Origin: Paludibacteraceae bacterium
Lineage (GTDB): Bacteria; Bacteroidota; Bacteroidia; Bacteroidales; Paludibacteraceae
Direction of reading: 5' to 3'
DNA length: 63,111 nt
Assembly (NCBI GenBank): GCA_017628395.1
Contig: JAGBZD010000024.1
Span: 1-63,111 of the forward strand
Positions 18,248 to 26,450 of the stretch are shown in pieces (position 1 is the first letter of the stretch; every line of letters begins with the position of its first letter). Under the pieces are notes generated by a model, which was given only the letters and a program-made list of their open reading frames with translations, made no database searches and was not told the DNA's origin. A program made the translations under genes and the position numbers.

Positions 18248-19633
18248 ATGAAACGCGTTCTTCTTTCCGCATGGCTACTGTGTTTGGCAGTAGCGATAAT
18301 GGCTCAAGCCAAGTATGTATTCTTCTTCATTGGCGATGGCATGGGACCTAACCAAGTACTCACCGCCGAGATGTACCAAGCAGCTCTGAAGGGCGAGAAC
18401 GGTCGTGTGCCATTGCTCATGACCCAGTTCCCCTATTCGGGTCAAGCGGCTACTTTCTCCGCTTCGGACGGTATCACCGACTCCGCTGCGGCAGGCACTT
18501 GCCTCGCTTCGGGAAAGAAGACCAACAATGGTATGATTGGTCAAACGCCTGACGGCGCACCTGCTTATAGTGTTGCCTCCGACCTGAAGAAAGAGGGGTG
18601 GGGTATTGGTATCATGTCCACTGTACCTGTGGATCATGCTACGCCTGCTTCGCACTATGCGCATGCCGAGAAACGCAGCAATTATTATCTTATCGGCACG
18701 CACCTCGCGGAGTCGGACTTCGATTTCTTTGGCGGTGGCGGTTTCCAACGCCCTGTGAACAAGGACGATGCTGCGGCGCCTAACCTCTATGACCTCTGCA
18801 AGAAGAATGGTTATACGCTGGTGGGCAGCTACGCCGAGGCGCAAAAGAATCTGAAGAAAAAGAAAATGCTGCTTGTGCCACAAGTTAATCTGGATAATCC
18901 GAACAAAGGTGCAGAAGCATTGCCATATGCCATTGACCAGCAAGAGGGCGACCTCAACTTGGCGCAGATAGTGGATGTGGCTATCCAGCATCTCTCTAAG
19001 CATGACCGTTTCTTTATGATGGCTGAGGGCGGCAAGATTGATTATGCAGGTCACGGCAACGATGGGGCAACGAATATCCAAGAGGTGTTGGATTTCGACC
19101 GTGCGATACAGGTGGCATATCGCTTCTACGAGCAACACCCCGATGAGACGCTTATCGTGGTGACAGCAGACCACGAGACGGGTGGTATGGCACTCGGCAA
19201 TAACCAACCATTGCGTTTGGAGCGCTTGGCGCATCAGAAGTGTTCATCGGACACCCTTTCTGATCGCCTCACGGCTTTGTGTCAGCAATATGCAGAGCAA
19301 CTCACTTGGGAGCAGGTAAAGGCGTTCTTGGCAGCGAATACGGGCTTATTTGGGGAGTTGTCGGTTGCAGCTGAAGAAGAGGCAGTTTTGCAGGAGGCTT
19401 TTAGTAATATGATGCGCCAACAAGAGTCGCTCAAGACGCTCTATGCCGACATCAACGCTTTGGCGGCGAAAGCCAAGGAGTTGGTGAATTACAAAGCGGG
19501 CTTGGGTTGGACCACGCATAGCCATACGGCTACGGCAGTACCTGTCTTCGCTGTGGGTGTAGGTGCAGAGCGCTTCACGGGCTGGATGGACAACAGCGAC
19601 ATCGCTCCACGCATCTATCAAGCTACGAGATAA
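18248..19633 (+). CDS. phoA: Alkaline phosphatase
   Basis: 461 residues with a signal peptide (MKRVLLSAWLLCLAVAIMAQA), so periplasmic. FFIGDGMGPNQV near the N-terminus and ITDSAAAGTCLASGKKTNN (nucleophile Ser79 after Asp78) are the metal and active-site blocks of PhoA-type phosphomonoesterases. VPVDHATPASHYAH, MAEGGKIDYAGHGND and VVTADHETGG give the remaining metal ligands. It releases phosphate from organic monoesters. A phosphate box is not evident; the upstream region is a repeat element. Confidence 0.95.
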   Translation: MKRVLLSAWLLCLAVAIMAQAKYVFFFIGDGMGPNQVLTAEMYQAALKGENGRVPLLMTQFPYSGQAATFSASDGITDSAAAGTCLASGKKTNNGMIGQTPDGAPAYSVASDLKKEGWGIGIMSTVPVDHATPASHYAHAEKRSNYYLIGTHLAESDFDFFGGGGFQRPVNKDDAAAPNLYDLCKKNGYTLVGSYAEAQKNLKKKKMLLVPQVNLDNPNKGAEALPYAIDQQEGDLNLAQIVDVAIQHLSKHDRFFMMAEGGKIDYAGHGNDGATNIQEVLDFDRAIQVAYRFYEQHPDETLIVVTADHETGGMALGNNQPLRLERLAHQKCSSDTLSDRLTALCQQYAEQLTWEQVKAFLAANTGLFGELSVAAEEEAVLQEAFSNMMRQQESLKTLYADINALAAKAKELVNYKAGLGWTTHSHTATAVPVFAVGVGAERFTGWMDNSDIAPRIYQATR

Positions 19634-19669
19634 GGAAGGTAGTTGCCGTGCAGTTGTGCAGTTCATGGC

Positions 19670-19795
19670 TTAGCCATTTATTTCTACTGGGTATGAAAAT
19701 TCTATCTTATTACGCAGTTTTGGATTATGCGCAACTTCGATGAGTTTGTTGGTTAATAATTCAACAAGCTCTTGCTCTTTAGGAGTTAAATACAA
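19670..19795 (-). CDS. Possible small protein with TTG start
   Basis: An open frame of 41 codons reads MYLTPKEQELVELLTNKLIEVAHNPKLRNKIEFSYPVEING if TTG at 19795 is used. The composition is natural (amphipathic helix, then strand) and the gene starts 8 bases after the stop of the 117-residue gene upstream. It could equally be the tail of a decayed gene. No family recognised. Confidence 0.35.
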   Translation of the reverse strand: MYLTPKEQELVELLTNKLIEVAHNPKLRNKIEFSYPVEING

Positions 19796-19803
19796 TAGTT
19801 GTA

Positions 19804-20157
19804 TTACTCATATCTGCGCAGTTTTATCTCCTCGTCGGAGCAGAGTTTATAAACACGATTCTGGATATAGTTGGAGAGTTCTTGCACATTGCGTTTGTTT
19901 TGTGGAATGGCACATAGGTTAATGAATACCTTCGCCTTGCTCTCAATGATAACATCTGTGGTTTGCGTGCCTTTGGCTACCACGCGAATGCGGATGTCTT
20001 GTCCTGTAGGAATAAGACGCCAGCCATGCGATGCGGTGAGGACAAAATTGTCCTCATCGTACCGCACACATTTAAAGTCATTCGTTGTCTGCAAGACATG
20101 TTTCACACAAGCAAACACACACCTTGCAGGAAGGGGAAAGGTCAGAGTGGTTTTCAT
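19804..20157 (-). CDS. Conserved-looking protein of unknown function, 117 residues
   Basis: The sequence starts MKTTLTFPLPARCVFACVKHVLQ and continues with alternating strands (FVLTASHGWRLIPTGQDIRIRVVAK, TTDVIIESKAKVFINLCAIPQN) and a C-terminal helix. This is the layout of a small alpha-beta protein; similar hypothetical proteins with HGW motifs are known to me in Bacteroidales, with no function. It has no signal peptide. Its start overlaps the stop of the upstream 62-residue gene by 4 bases (ATGA). Confidence 0.7.
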   Translation of the reverse strand: MKTTLTFPLPARCVFACVKHVLQTTNDFKCVRYDEDNFVLTASHGWRLIPTGQDIRIRVVAKGTQTTDVIIESKAKVFINLCAIPQNKRNVQELSNYIQNRVYKLCSDEEIKLRRYE

Positions 20158-20342
20158 TCTTCCTCTTTCTTCTTGTTTGAAAATAAAGGTATAATTAACA
20201 ACACTCCTACTATCTCACAAATGAATCGTAAGAACTGGTGATTTTTCCACCAGAGTGAATAGTTATCCCAGCCCATTACTATGCACATTGTAATTAATGC
20301 AAATGCATATACTGCTAGTAAGATAATACAACTCTTTTTCAT
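20154..20342 (-). CDS. Small membrane protein, 62 residues
   Basis: Two hydrophobic helices (KSCIILLAVYAFALITMCIV and ICEIVGVLLIIPLF) joined by a polar loop rich in Trp and Asn, ending in KKKEEE. The 4-base overlap with the following gene argues that it is translated. Function unknown. Confidence 0.6.
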   Translation of the reverse strand: MKKSCIILLAVYAFALITMCIVMGWDNYSLWWKNHQFLRFICEIVGVLLIIPLFSNKKKEEE

Positions 20343-20360
20343 AATCGAAGGTATATTACA

Positions 20361-20720
20361 TTATCTGTATTTTACATTTACTGTAATTGATTTATCTTCT
20401 CCTATTGTTGTGTCAATTTGAAATTTATCTGCTGGGAGGTTTAATTTAAAACCTTTAATATGATTAATCTTAATCTGCATGTTATCTACACCTTGTTCAT
20501 GCCCTTGTTCAATAAGCTTTTCTACTGCTTGTTGTTGAATCTTTAGTTCTTCTTGTTGTGAGATTTTGATTTTATCGTATAACTTGATTGCAAGATATAA
20601 CAATGGAATAGAAGTGAATGCTACAAGTGAGAGGGTTTTACTAATACCTTCTTTCGTTGTTAAATCAATAACTAGTGATGCCAGTTCTTTTGATGTTTTG
20701 TTTGATAATTGGTTGTTCAT
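20361..20720 (-). CDS. Small single-pass membrane protein, 119 residues
   Basis: An amphipathic N-terminal stretch, one transmembrane helix (TLSLVAFTSIPLLYLAIKLY), then a Gln/Glu-rich probable coiled coil (KISQQEELKIQQQAVEKLIEQ) and a beta-rich tail. It lies 18 bases upstream of the 62-residue membrane protein, so three or four genes (20720 down to 19670) probably form one unit. No family recognised. The region is more AT-rich than its neighbours. Confidence 0.6.
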   Translation of the reverse strand: MNNQLSNKTSKELASLVIDLTTKEGISKTLSLVAFTSIPLLYLAIKLYDKIKISQQEELKIQQQAVEKLIEQGHEQGVDNMQIKINHIKGFKLNLPADKFQIDTTIGEDKSITVNVKYR

Positions 20721-21241
20721 GATGAGTAATTAATTTAGTTAGTTAATTAATATTATTGTTGTAGAGGTTTTTATTAAGGCTTCTTTCGTTGCCGTGTCGT
20801 TGCCGTGTTTGTCTCGAAACCGCCAAGGAAATTGAAAGATTTTTATATAAAAAGCGCAGAGTAGTATCTTCCTTCGTCACAAACAAGGCTCTGGTAAACC
20901 CTACAGAAACAAAGAGAAATAATGCTCCACGCTGTATATGATTTCTCAAAAAATTCATATACACGGAAACGCTTACTCTTTGCCCTTCTGTTGATGAAAT
21001 GTACCAGATTTCTGTTTGTTGGGTCAAAAGTAATTACGCTTTCTGTTTTGGATTTCTCCCCAAAACGCTACAAAATTACTACATTTTTTTCAAAGAGCAA
21101 AATTTTAGGAGCATTATTTCTCGTTTTCGCTACAAAATTAGTTAAAAATTATGAAAATGCCAATGAATCGTACCTAAAAAGGATAAACAAGCATAATCTT
21201 GTATCAAACCAAAAGACTTTGATACAAAATTGGCAGAGGGA
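20721..21241. other. Non-coding stretch, no gene seen
   Basis: I find no convincing gene here. It begins with an AT-rich near-palindrome (TAATTAATTTAGTTAGTTAATTAATA, 20729-20752 region), includes GTTGCCGTGT written twice (about 20788-20809), and ends next to the promoter of the 21286 gene. Confidence 0.5.
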
Positions 21242-21273
21242 TTTGCATAAACACTAATTTTTGTGTACCTTTG
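21242..21273 (+). promoter_or_regulatory. Promoter abutting the start codon of the 436-residue protein
   Basis: TTTG (21242-21245), 20 bases, TACCTTTG (21266-21273). The first in-frame ATG is at 21286, only 12 bases after the box, so the mRNA leader would be about ten bases or shorter. Confidence 0.75.
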
Positions 21274-21285
21274 CGCGAAATTTCT

Positions 21286-22596
21286 ATGACAAACCGCAAA
21301 GACATATTGCAACAATTGGTCAAACACTGCTTTTTTGCTGCCAACAACACCCGATTGGCAAGCCTCTTGGGGCAAAAAGGCAGAATGAACATCACACGCC
21401 TAATAGACGGTACATTGGGCGACAGAGCCGTTAATCACCTTTGGGAGGAAATTAGCAGACTGTTTGGTGTGCCCGAGGAGATATTACCCCATTTGCCTAC
21501 CGTTTGGGATTTGTGCAATCAACTGAAAAATACGCCTGAAGCGTTACGATTGGATTCACCTCCAGAGGAACACACCCAACCCCAAAGCATAGACAACGAC
21601 ACATGGCAGCAGATACAAGCGCTCTGGGGACAGGATAGGATGTTGTATTACATCTTGTTGGGCTTGCTCTATGCCAAATGCAACCATATCAATCCCTATC
21701 AGCAAAAAGGCATGCGGGCAACTGCGCAAGTAATCAACGAACTCAATACCTATTTGCACCAACTTTATCCCCAGCAAGTCAATGCCAACGATGCTGCGCA
21801 ACAGTTAGTGCAAACCATTGAGAAAGAGGATGTTGATAGCTGGTGGTGGATGGGATACTTCGGTGGCATCGTGTTGCGCTTGTACTATGAGCCTACATAC
21901 GCAGAGGATATTTGTCTGAACGGCACAACCCCCATGCCATTTATGTGGTGGCAATGGTGGCGCGATGCGAGTAGCAATAAGGCAGGAGATACATTGTGGT
22001 TTTGGCTGAAGAACGGCACAACGGATGCTATCTATGATATTATGCGCATAGAAGACCAACAAAATGTAATGCAGGCAGAACATTTTATGCTCCTCTTTAA
22101 TCAGCACCAGTCCGTTCGGTTGTTACATACCCAGGAGCGAAAGACTACCGGCATTAATCTCTGGTGGCAATTAGAGGAGATTAATGGAAAACATGTTTTG
22201 ACTTTCACGCCCGAAGAGGAACATGCATTGAATAGACTATTGCCCAAGCAACTCGTTACGCTACACGAACAGGACGATCCCCAATTAGTAAATCGTGCGC
22301 GTCAGATGAGTGACGAAATGAAGCGTGAAACAGAACTGCGAAGGTATAGCGAGGAGGGATTGGTACCAACAACAGAATACCAAATTGTCGATATAGAATG
22401 TAGTCGCCGAATGTTGCGTGTCTTGTATCGTCATCATGGCAAAGCGGTGCAAATCGCCAAATTTGCGCTGGTAGATTATCCTGCGCTACGGGCTGTAACG
22501 GTACACTCGCAGGTGGAACTGCTGTTGAGTACCTCTGATGGCAGACTCTTTGCCTTGTGGAATGAAGTCGGCGTGTTGCTGGCGCTGAATGAGTAG
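21286..22596 (+). CDS. Unrecognised cytoplasmic protein, 436 residues
   Basis: I do not recognise the family. The start MTNRKDILQQLVKHCFFAANN is chosen because the promoter -7 box covers the alternative TTG at 21271. The N-terminal third is helical and polar; the middle is rich in Trp (SWWWMGYFGG, FMWWQWWRD, LWFWLKNG, INLWWQLEE); the C-terminus is strand-rich. No signal peptide or transmembrane helix. The following open frame looks like a decayed mobile-element gene, which fits a position in a variable region. Confidence 0.65.
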   Translation: MTNRKDILQQLVKHCFFAANNTRLASLLGQKGRMNITRLIDGTLGDRAVNHLWEEISRLFGVPEEILPHLPTVWDLCNQLKNTPEALRLDSPPEEHTQPQSIDNDTWQQIQALWGQDRMLYYILLGLLYAKCNHINPYQQKGMRATAQVINELNTYLHQLYPQQVNANDAAQQLVQTIEKEDVDSWWWMGYFGGIVLRLYYEPTYAEDICLNGTTPMPFMWWQWWRDASSNKAGDTLWFWLKNGTTDAIYDIMRIEDQQNVMQAEHFMLLFNQHQSVRLLHTQERKTTGINLWWQLEEINGKHVLTFTPEEEHALNRLLPKQLVTLHEQDDPQLVNRARQMSDEMKRETELRRYSEEGLVPTTEYQIVDIECSRRMLRVLYRHHGKAVQIAKFALVDYPALRAVTVHSQVELLLSTSDGRLFALWNEVGVLLALNE

Positions 22597-22602
22597 GGAG
22601 AT

Positions 22603-22854
22603 GTGGGAGAGGGATTCGAGGGACTAACCTCGCTTCGCTCAGCCACCTCGAATGCCTTGTTCAGCCACGGGCGTCTTATCTCGTTTACGGACTCGAACGA
22701 TTGCTTCACCAAGCAGGAGGCAGTGAAGCAAGCCGAAGTCCTTGGAGTGGCATTGAGCACAATGGAAAGATGGATAACAAAATCCGTACAAACAGCTCAC
22801 ATAGAAAGACTTGCAACAGGTTTGTACAGAAAGAAACCCTCATGTATTGCGTAG
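22603..22854 (+). pseudogene. Remnant resembling the C-terminus of a DUF3987/VirE-type protein
   Basis: The last ~50 of 83 residues (FTKQEAVKQAEVLGVALSTMERWITKS... ERLATGLYRKK) look like the winged-helix tail of DUF3987/primase-helicase-like proteins, where a helix-turn-helix is followed by G.YRK. The first ~30 residues are atypical and no upstream domain is present, so I read it as a truncated remnant. An independent small protein is possible but less likely. Confidence 0.4.
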
Positions 22855-22860
22855 TGAGGG

Positions 22861-22920
22861 GAATGAGGGAGTGAGGGAAATACACCCCTCACTTCCCTCA
22901 CTCCCTCACTTCCCTCATTC
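22861..22920. repeat. GAGGG/CCCTC inverted repeat
   Basis: GAATGAGGGAGTGAGGGA (22861-22878) pairs with TCCCTCAC (22902-22909) and TCCCTCATTC (22911-22920) through a 1-base bulge, leaving a 23-base loop. Both arms are short-period G-rich or C-rich arrays. Confidence 0.7.
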
Positions 22921-22997
22921 TATATTTTAATAGAATAGATGCTATAGATATGATAGGATATAGATGTGCTACGGAAGGGATAGTGATGTCTTCTTAT

Positions 22998-23030
22998 GAA
23001 CCCGTCAAGAACCCGTTATGAACCCGTAAT
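22998..23030. repeat. 11-bp-period GAACCCGT array
   Basis: GAACCCGTCAA, GAACCCGTTAT, GAACCCGTAAT in tandem. The remaining intergenic sequence up to 23264 holds irregular CAATA/CAACA-rich DNA and no gene that I can support. Confidence 0.75.
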
Positions 23031-23264
23031 TGATCGCTGATTGGTGGGGGAGTTTTGACTAAAGACAATATCAATAATGGGGAGACAATTATCAACAATA
23101 TAGACAATGAGAATCAACAATAAAAACAATGCAAGGCATATCCACTACCAAAATTATAAACAATTATCACTGCTGTCCACTAAAAAATAAAGAACATTAA
23201 CGATGATCAAGGGAATGCCTTTGCTGCGTGCGTGAAGCAAAAAATATGCAAATTTCTGCCCCTA

Positions 23265-24338
23265 TTATCTGCTTACGCGTAGATAGAGCACTACGCCGAT
23301 GGCAAGGAAGATAAAGTTCGGCAACCATACACTCATGAATGGAGACATAACACCATTCACCGAGAATGTGGTACTCACCGTAGAGAATAGGATATACAAA
23401 GCACTGAGTGTCAATCCAAAACCAAGATTTTTGCCCATACCCCCTCTCACCTTTTTCGAACTCATAGTCACACCAAGCAGGGTCATAATAAACGCTCCAA
23501 TCGGACTTGCCCAGCGTTTCCACCATTCCGTCTCAAAGGCTTGGACATTGCCAGAACCACGCTTACGCTGTGTGTCTATATAACTCCTTAATTCAGGATT
23601 GGGCATCATTTGTGCATTTTCGGCAGTATAGAACAGTTCTTTTGGAAGCACAGGAATTATGGTGTCCAAGCGATTGCCGCGCGTGAGCGTTTCGCGCATG
23701 CCATCAAACTCTCGGCGTATATATTTGTCGAAATGCCAATTGTAAGCAGAGTCATAATGAATCCGATCGGCTGTAATACGCATCGTGAGTTTCTTTCCGT
23801 CAAAGTGTTCCAATGATGATCGATACCCCATCTTCGTGCGCTTCTGAAAACTCTCAATATACAAAATCGTACCTGGCTCTACCTCCATCTGTATGTTGCG
23901 TGCATTCTCACGACTGAAGTGCTGAATGTACTTGTCTTGGAAAGTGAGCATTTTTTCGGATGCTGGTGGTATCACATAACCAGTCATCCAAAATGAGAAT
24001 GCAAACAGCAACAATGCACTCACAAAATAGGGACACATCAAGCGGTGGTAACTCACACCACTGGCTAAAATAGCAATAATCTCACTATCGCCTGCCAATT
24101 TGGAAGTGAAGAAAATAACAGAAATGAATATGAATAGTGGACTAAACATATTCATATAATAAGGTATGAAATTCAAGTAATAGTCAAAGATGATTTCTTT
24201 GACTGATACTTGATTCTCAAAAAAGTTATCTAATTTTTCGGTCAAATCGAAGATGACAGCGATACTCATAATCAGCACAATCGAGAAGATGAATGTGCCA
24301 AGAAACTTGCCTATTATGTATTTGTCGAGTCGCTTCAT
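23265..24338 (-). CDS. lptG: LptF/LptG-family permease (YjgP/YjgQ)
   Basis: 357 residues. MKRLDKYIIGKFLGTFIFSIVLIMSIAVIFDL is the usual start of this family; three N-terminal helices, a ~150-residue periplasmic beta domain (SRENARNIQMEVEPGTILYIES...), and three C-terminal helices follow. These permeases work with LptB to extract lipopolysaccharide from the inner membrane. Whether it is the F or the G paralogue is not certain. It lies downstream of tgt, a common order in this phylum. Confidence 0.88.
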   Translation of the reverse strand: MKRLDKYIIGKFLGTFIFSIVLIMSIAVIFDLTEKLDNFFENQVSVKEIIFDYYLNFIPYYMNMFSPLFIFISVIFFTSKLAGDSEIIAILASGVSYHRLMCPYFVSALLLFAFSFWMTGYVIPPASEKMLTFQDKYIQHFSRENARNIQMEVEPGTILYIESFQKRTKMGYRSSLEHFDGKKLTMRITADRIHYDSAYNWHFDKYIRREFDGMRETLTRGNRLDTIIPVLPKELFYTAENAQMMPNPELRSYIDTQRKRGSGNVQAFETEWWKRWASPIGAFIMTLLGVTMSSKKVRGGMGKNLGFGLTLSALYILFSTVSTTFSVNGVMSPFMSVWLPNFIFLAIGVVLYLRVSR

Positions 24339-24347
24339 TTTATTTTA

Positions 24348-24435
24348 GGTTAGAGGTTAAGGTTAGAGGCTGGTATTATGCGGAAAAGCCGCTATTTCTT
24401 GCCTCTCGCCTCATAGCCTAATCGCCTAATCACCT
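24348..24435 (-). repeat. Array-palindrome-array element upstream of lptG
   Basis: Read on the minus strand: GGCGATTA-type octads, then a GCGG-cuttt-CCGC type hairpin (24380-24392) with ATAATACCAGCC, then CCTCTAACC heptads, 9 bases before the lptG ATG. The core equals that of the element at 18142-18234 at nearly every position. Confidence 0.85.
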
Positions 24436-24440
24436 ATAAA

Positions 24441-25574
24441 CTACATTCTCTGCATGAGGCGTGGGGTGATGTCATCCTTCCATGCCTTGAAGTCGCCAGC
24501 AAGGATATGCTTGCGCGCTTCGCCCACAAGCCAGAGGTAGAACGCCAAGTTGTGGATACTAAGAATCTCCAAACCGAGCATCTCTTGTGCATGGATGAGG
24601 TGGCGTACATAGGCGCGAGTATAGTGGTGGTCCACAAAACTGGTGCCACAAGGGTCGAGTTCGGTAAAGTCGTCCTCCCACTTCTTGTTGCGCAAGTTCA
24701 TTACGCCGTTCTGCGTAAAGATCATGCCGTTGCGACCATTGCGTGTGGGCATTACGCAGTCGAACATATCCACACCGCGTTCGATACCTTCGAGAATATT
24801 CCATGGCGTACCCACGCCCATGAGGTAGCGAGGCTTATTTTCAGGCAGAATATCATTGACCACCTCAATCATGGCGTACATATCTTCGGTGGGTTCGCCC
24901 ACAGCCAGTCCGCCGATGGCGTAGCCGTCGCGGTCAAGGTCGCGCAAGCGTTTAGCTGCCTCTTGTCGCAGTTCGGGATATACACAGCCCTGCACGATAG
25001 GGAAGAGGTGCTGCTTGTAGCCATATAGGTCGGGGGTGTTGTCAAAGCGTTGGATACAACGGTCGAGCCAACGATGAGTGCGCTCCATGGACTTTTGGGC
25101 GTATTGTCGGTCAGCGGTACCTGGGCAACACTCGTCGAATGCCATAATGATGTCGGCACCAATCTCTCGCTGTATGTCCATCACATTCTCGGGGGTGAAC
25201 ATCAGTTTTCGTCCATCGATATGCGAGGAGAACTGTACGCCCTCTTCGGTCATCTTGCGTATGTCGGTTAGTGAGAATACTTGAAATCCTCCCGAGTCAG
25301 TCAATATAGGTCGTGTCCATCCTTCAAAGCGGTGCAGTCCGCCTGCTTTGTGTAGGATGTCGGTACCGGGACGGAGGTAGAGATGGTAGGTGTTGCCAAG
25401 TATGATTTGTGCGTTGATGTCCTCTTCGAGAATGGTTCGTTGCACACCTTTGACGGTACCTACTGTTCCTACGGGCATAAAAATAGGGGTTTGAATATTC
25501 CCGTGGTCGGTATGCACTACGCCTGCGCGTGCACATGTGTGTGCATCGGTATGTATGAGGTCAAAAAAAGCCAT
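24441..25574 (-). CDS. tgt: Queuine tRNA-ribosyltransferase
   Basis: 377 residues from [31 protein letters not shown] and AFDECCPG hold the active-site aspartates; PIVQGCVYPELR and GGLAVGEP are further family blocks. It swaps guanine-34 for a queuosine precursor in tRNAs with GUN anticodons. The CxCxxC zinc motif of the proteobacterial enzyme is absent (DPCGTSFVDHHYTRAY in that place), which I believe is normal for Bacteroidetes. The ATG overlaps the panD stop as TAATG, which fixes the start and suggests coupled translation. Confidence 0.95.
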   Translation of the reverse strand: MAFFDLIHTDAHTCARAGVVHTDHGNIQTPIFMPVGTVGTVKGVQRTILEEDINAQIILGNTYHLYLRPGTDILHKAGGLHRFEGWTRPILTDSGGFQVFSLTDIRKMTEEGVQFSSHIDGRKLMFTPENVMDIQREIGADIIMAFDECCPGTADRQYAQKSMERTHRWLDRCIQRFDNTPDLYGYKQHLFPIVQGCVYPELRQEAAKRLRDLDRDGYAIGGLAVGEPTEDMYAMIEVVNDILPENKPRYLMGVGTPWNILEGIERGVDMFDCVMPTRNGRNGMIFTQNGVMNLRNKKWEDDFTELDPCGTSFVDHHYTRAYVRHLIHAQEMLGLEILSIHNLAFYLWLVGEARKHILAGDFKAWKDDITPRLMQRM

Positions 25575-25918
25575 TATACCAAATGATTGTTGTTTGGGAA
25601 AATAATAGATGGCTTGAAGGTGTTCGCTTCTTCTTCGGTCATGAGTGCATAAGCCATAATGATGACGGTGTCGCCTACATGCACAAGGTGTGCTGCGGCT
25701 CCGTTGATGCATATGCAGCCGCTCCCTTGTTTGCCGGGTATGACATAGGTTTCGATGCGTGCGCCGTTGGTATTATCAACGATTTGCACTTTTTCGCCTG
25801 CGTAGATATTGGCTGCCTTCATTAGTTCCTCATCGATGGTGATGCTACCGATGTAGTCTAAGTTGGCTTCGGTCACCGTTACTCGATGAATTTTGGATTT
25901 TAGTATTTGTAACAACAT
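25574..25918 (-). CDS. panD: Aspartate 1-decarboxylase precursor
   Basis: 114 residues. It makes beta-alanine for pantothenate and coenzyme A. The self-cleavage site Gly-Ser occurs in [10 protein letters not shown], giving the pyruvoyl cofactor from the serine. [33 protein letters not shown] is the conserved barrel core. A promoter on the minus strand ends 19 bases before the ATG; tgt and lptG follow in the same direction. Confidence 0.95.
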   Translation of the reverse strand: MLLQILKSKIHRVTVTEANLDYIGSITIDEELMKAANIYAGEKVQIVDNTNGARIETYVIPGKQGSGCICINGAAAHLVHVGDTVIIMAYALMTEEEANTFKPSIIFPNNNHLV

Positions 25919-25937
25919 TTTTGTACAATTTTGGGTG

Positions 25938-25969
25938 CAAAATTACTATAAAAAATCGATATACGCAAA
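25938..25969 (-). promoter_or_regulatory. Promoter of panD-tgt
   Basis: Minus strand TTTG (25969-25966), 20 bases, TAATTTTG (25945-25938). Confidence 0.8.
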
Positions 25970-25984
25970 AAAAGTGCATAAAAA

Positions 25985-26016
25985 TTTGCACAATTGAAAA
26001 AAAAGCAGTACTTTTG
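25985..26016 (+). promoter_or_regulatory. Promoter of tRNA-Ser
   Basis: TTTG (25985-25988), 20 bases, TACTTTTG (26009-26016). It diverges from the panD promoter; the two -33 elements are only 15 bases apart. Confidence 0.8.
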
Positions 26017-26097
26017 CACCCGATTTGAAAAAATCACCCCAAGAAAATATAACGAGGCTTCATGAGCCTGAGTTAAGAGGAGCAACGGCGGCAAGCC

Positions 26098-26116
26098 AAA
26101 CTCGCAGGGCGAGTTT
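26098..26116 (+). other. Hairpin in the tRNA-Ser 5' leader
   Basis: AAACTCGC-agg-GCGAGTTT is a perfect 8-bp stem, about 25 bases before the tRNA. A weaker AGGCT-tcatg-AGCCT hairpin precedes it (about 26055-26069). No U run follows, so they are not terminators; they may guide 5' processing. Confidence 0.55.
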
Positions 26117-26141
26117 CTTCTTGGAAGCCAGTTGCGACAAA

Positions 26142-26226
26142 GGAGAGATGGCAGAGTGGTCGATTGCGGCGGTCTTGAAAACCGTTGAGCTGAGAGGCTC
26201 CGGGGGTTCGAATCCCTCTCTCTCCG
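26142..26226 (+). tRNA. tRNA-Ser (anticodon UGA)
   Basis: The acceptor stem GGAGAGA pairs with TCTCTCC, the anticodon loop CTTGAAA reads UCA codons, a long variable arm (TTGAGCTGAGAGGCTCC region) marks a serine tRNA, and the T arm is GGGGG-TTCGAAT-CCCTC. The discriminator base is G. The 3' CCA is not encoded (CAA follows). It is 85 bases long and has its own promoter and terminator. Confidence 0.95.
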
Positions 26227-26241
26227 CAAGCCAAAATGAAG

Positions 26242-26263
26242 AACGAGTCCGATAGGGCTCGTT
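26242..26263 (+). terminator. Terminator of tRNA-Ser
   Basis: AACGAGTCC, loop GATA, GGGCTCGTT, followed by TTT; a second T run lies at 26269-26273. Confidence 0.85.
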
Positions 26264-26392
26264 TTTCATTTTTGGATTGCTCAGGATGCCCGTGGCAGAG
26301 ATTAGGGATTACGAAGAAATCCCTCTCTCATTCTTTTTTCTCTACCCAAAATATCATTTTTGTTCTATAAAAATGAGAAAAAATGCTACTAA

Positions 26393-26424
26393 TTTGGATT
26401 ATTCGAAAAAAAAGTGTACCTTTG
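26393..26424 (+). promoter_or_regulatory. Promoter of the AraC-type regulator gene
   Basis: TTTG (26393-26396), 20 bases, TACCTTTG (26417-26424); the ATG follows at 26451. Confidence 0.85.
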
Positions 26425-26450
26425 CAGCGAAAATAATACCATTTATTATT

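Noticed and set aside
20743-21027. 94-codon open frame on the minus strand
   Set aside because: The translation has random-looking composition, no promoter, and no relation to the neighbouring small genes.
22861-22920. Rho-independent terminator
   Set aside because: The stem is long, with a large loop and no T run, and it is made of short-period repeats like those elsewhere; I list it as a repeat.
24441-25574. tgt as a broken enzyme because of its missing zinc cysteines
   Set aside because: Bacteroidetes Tgt proteins that I recall have the same replacement (DP.G.S.VD..Y), so this looks like the normal form in the phylum.
26025-26255. Small open frames across the tRNA-Ser gene
   Set aside because: They run through a clear tRNA with its own promoter and terminator.
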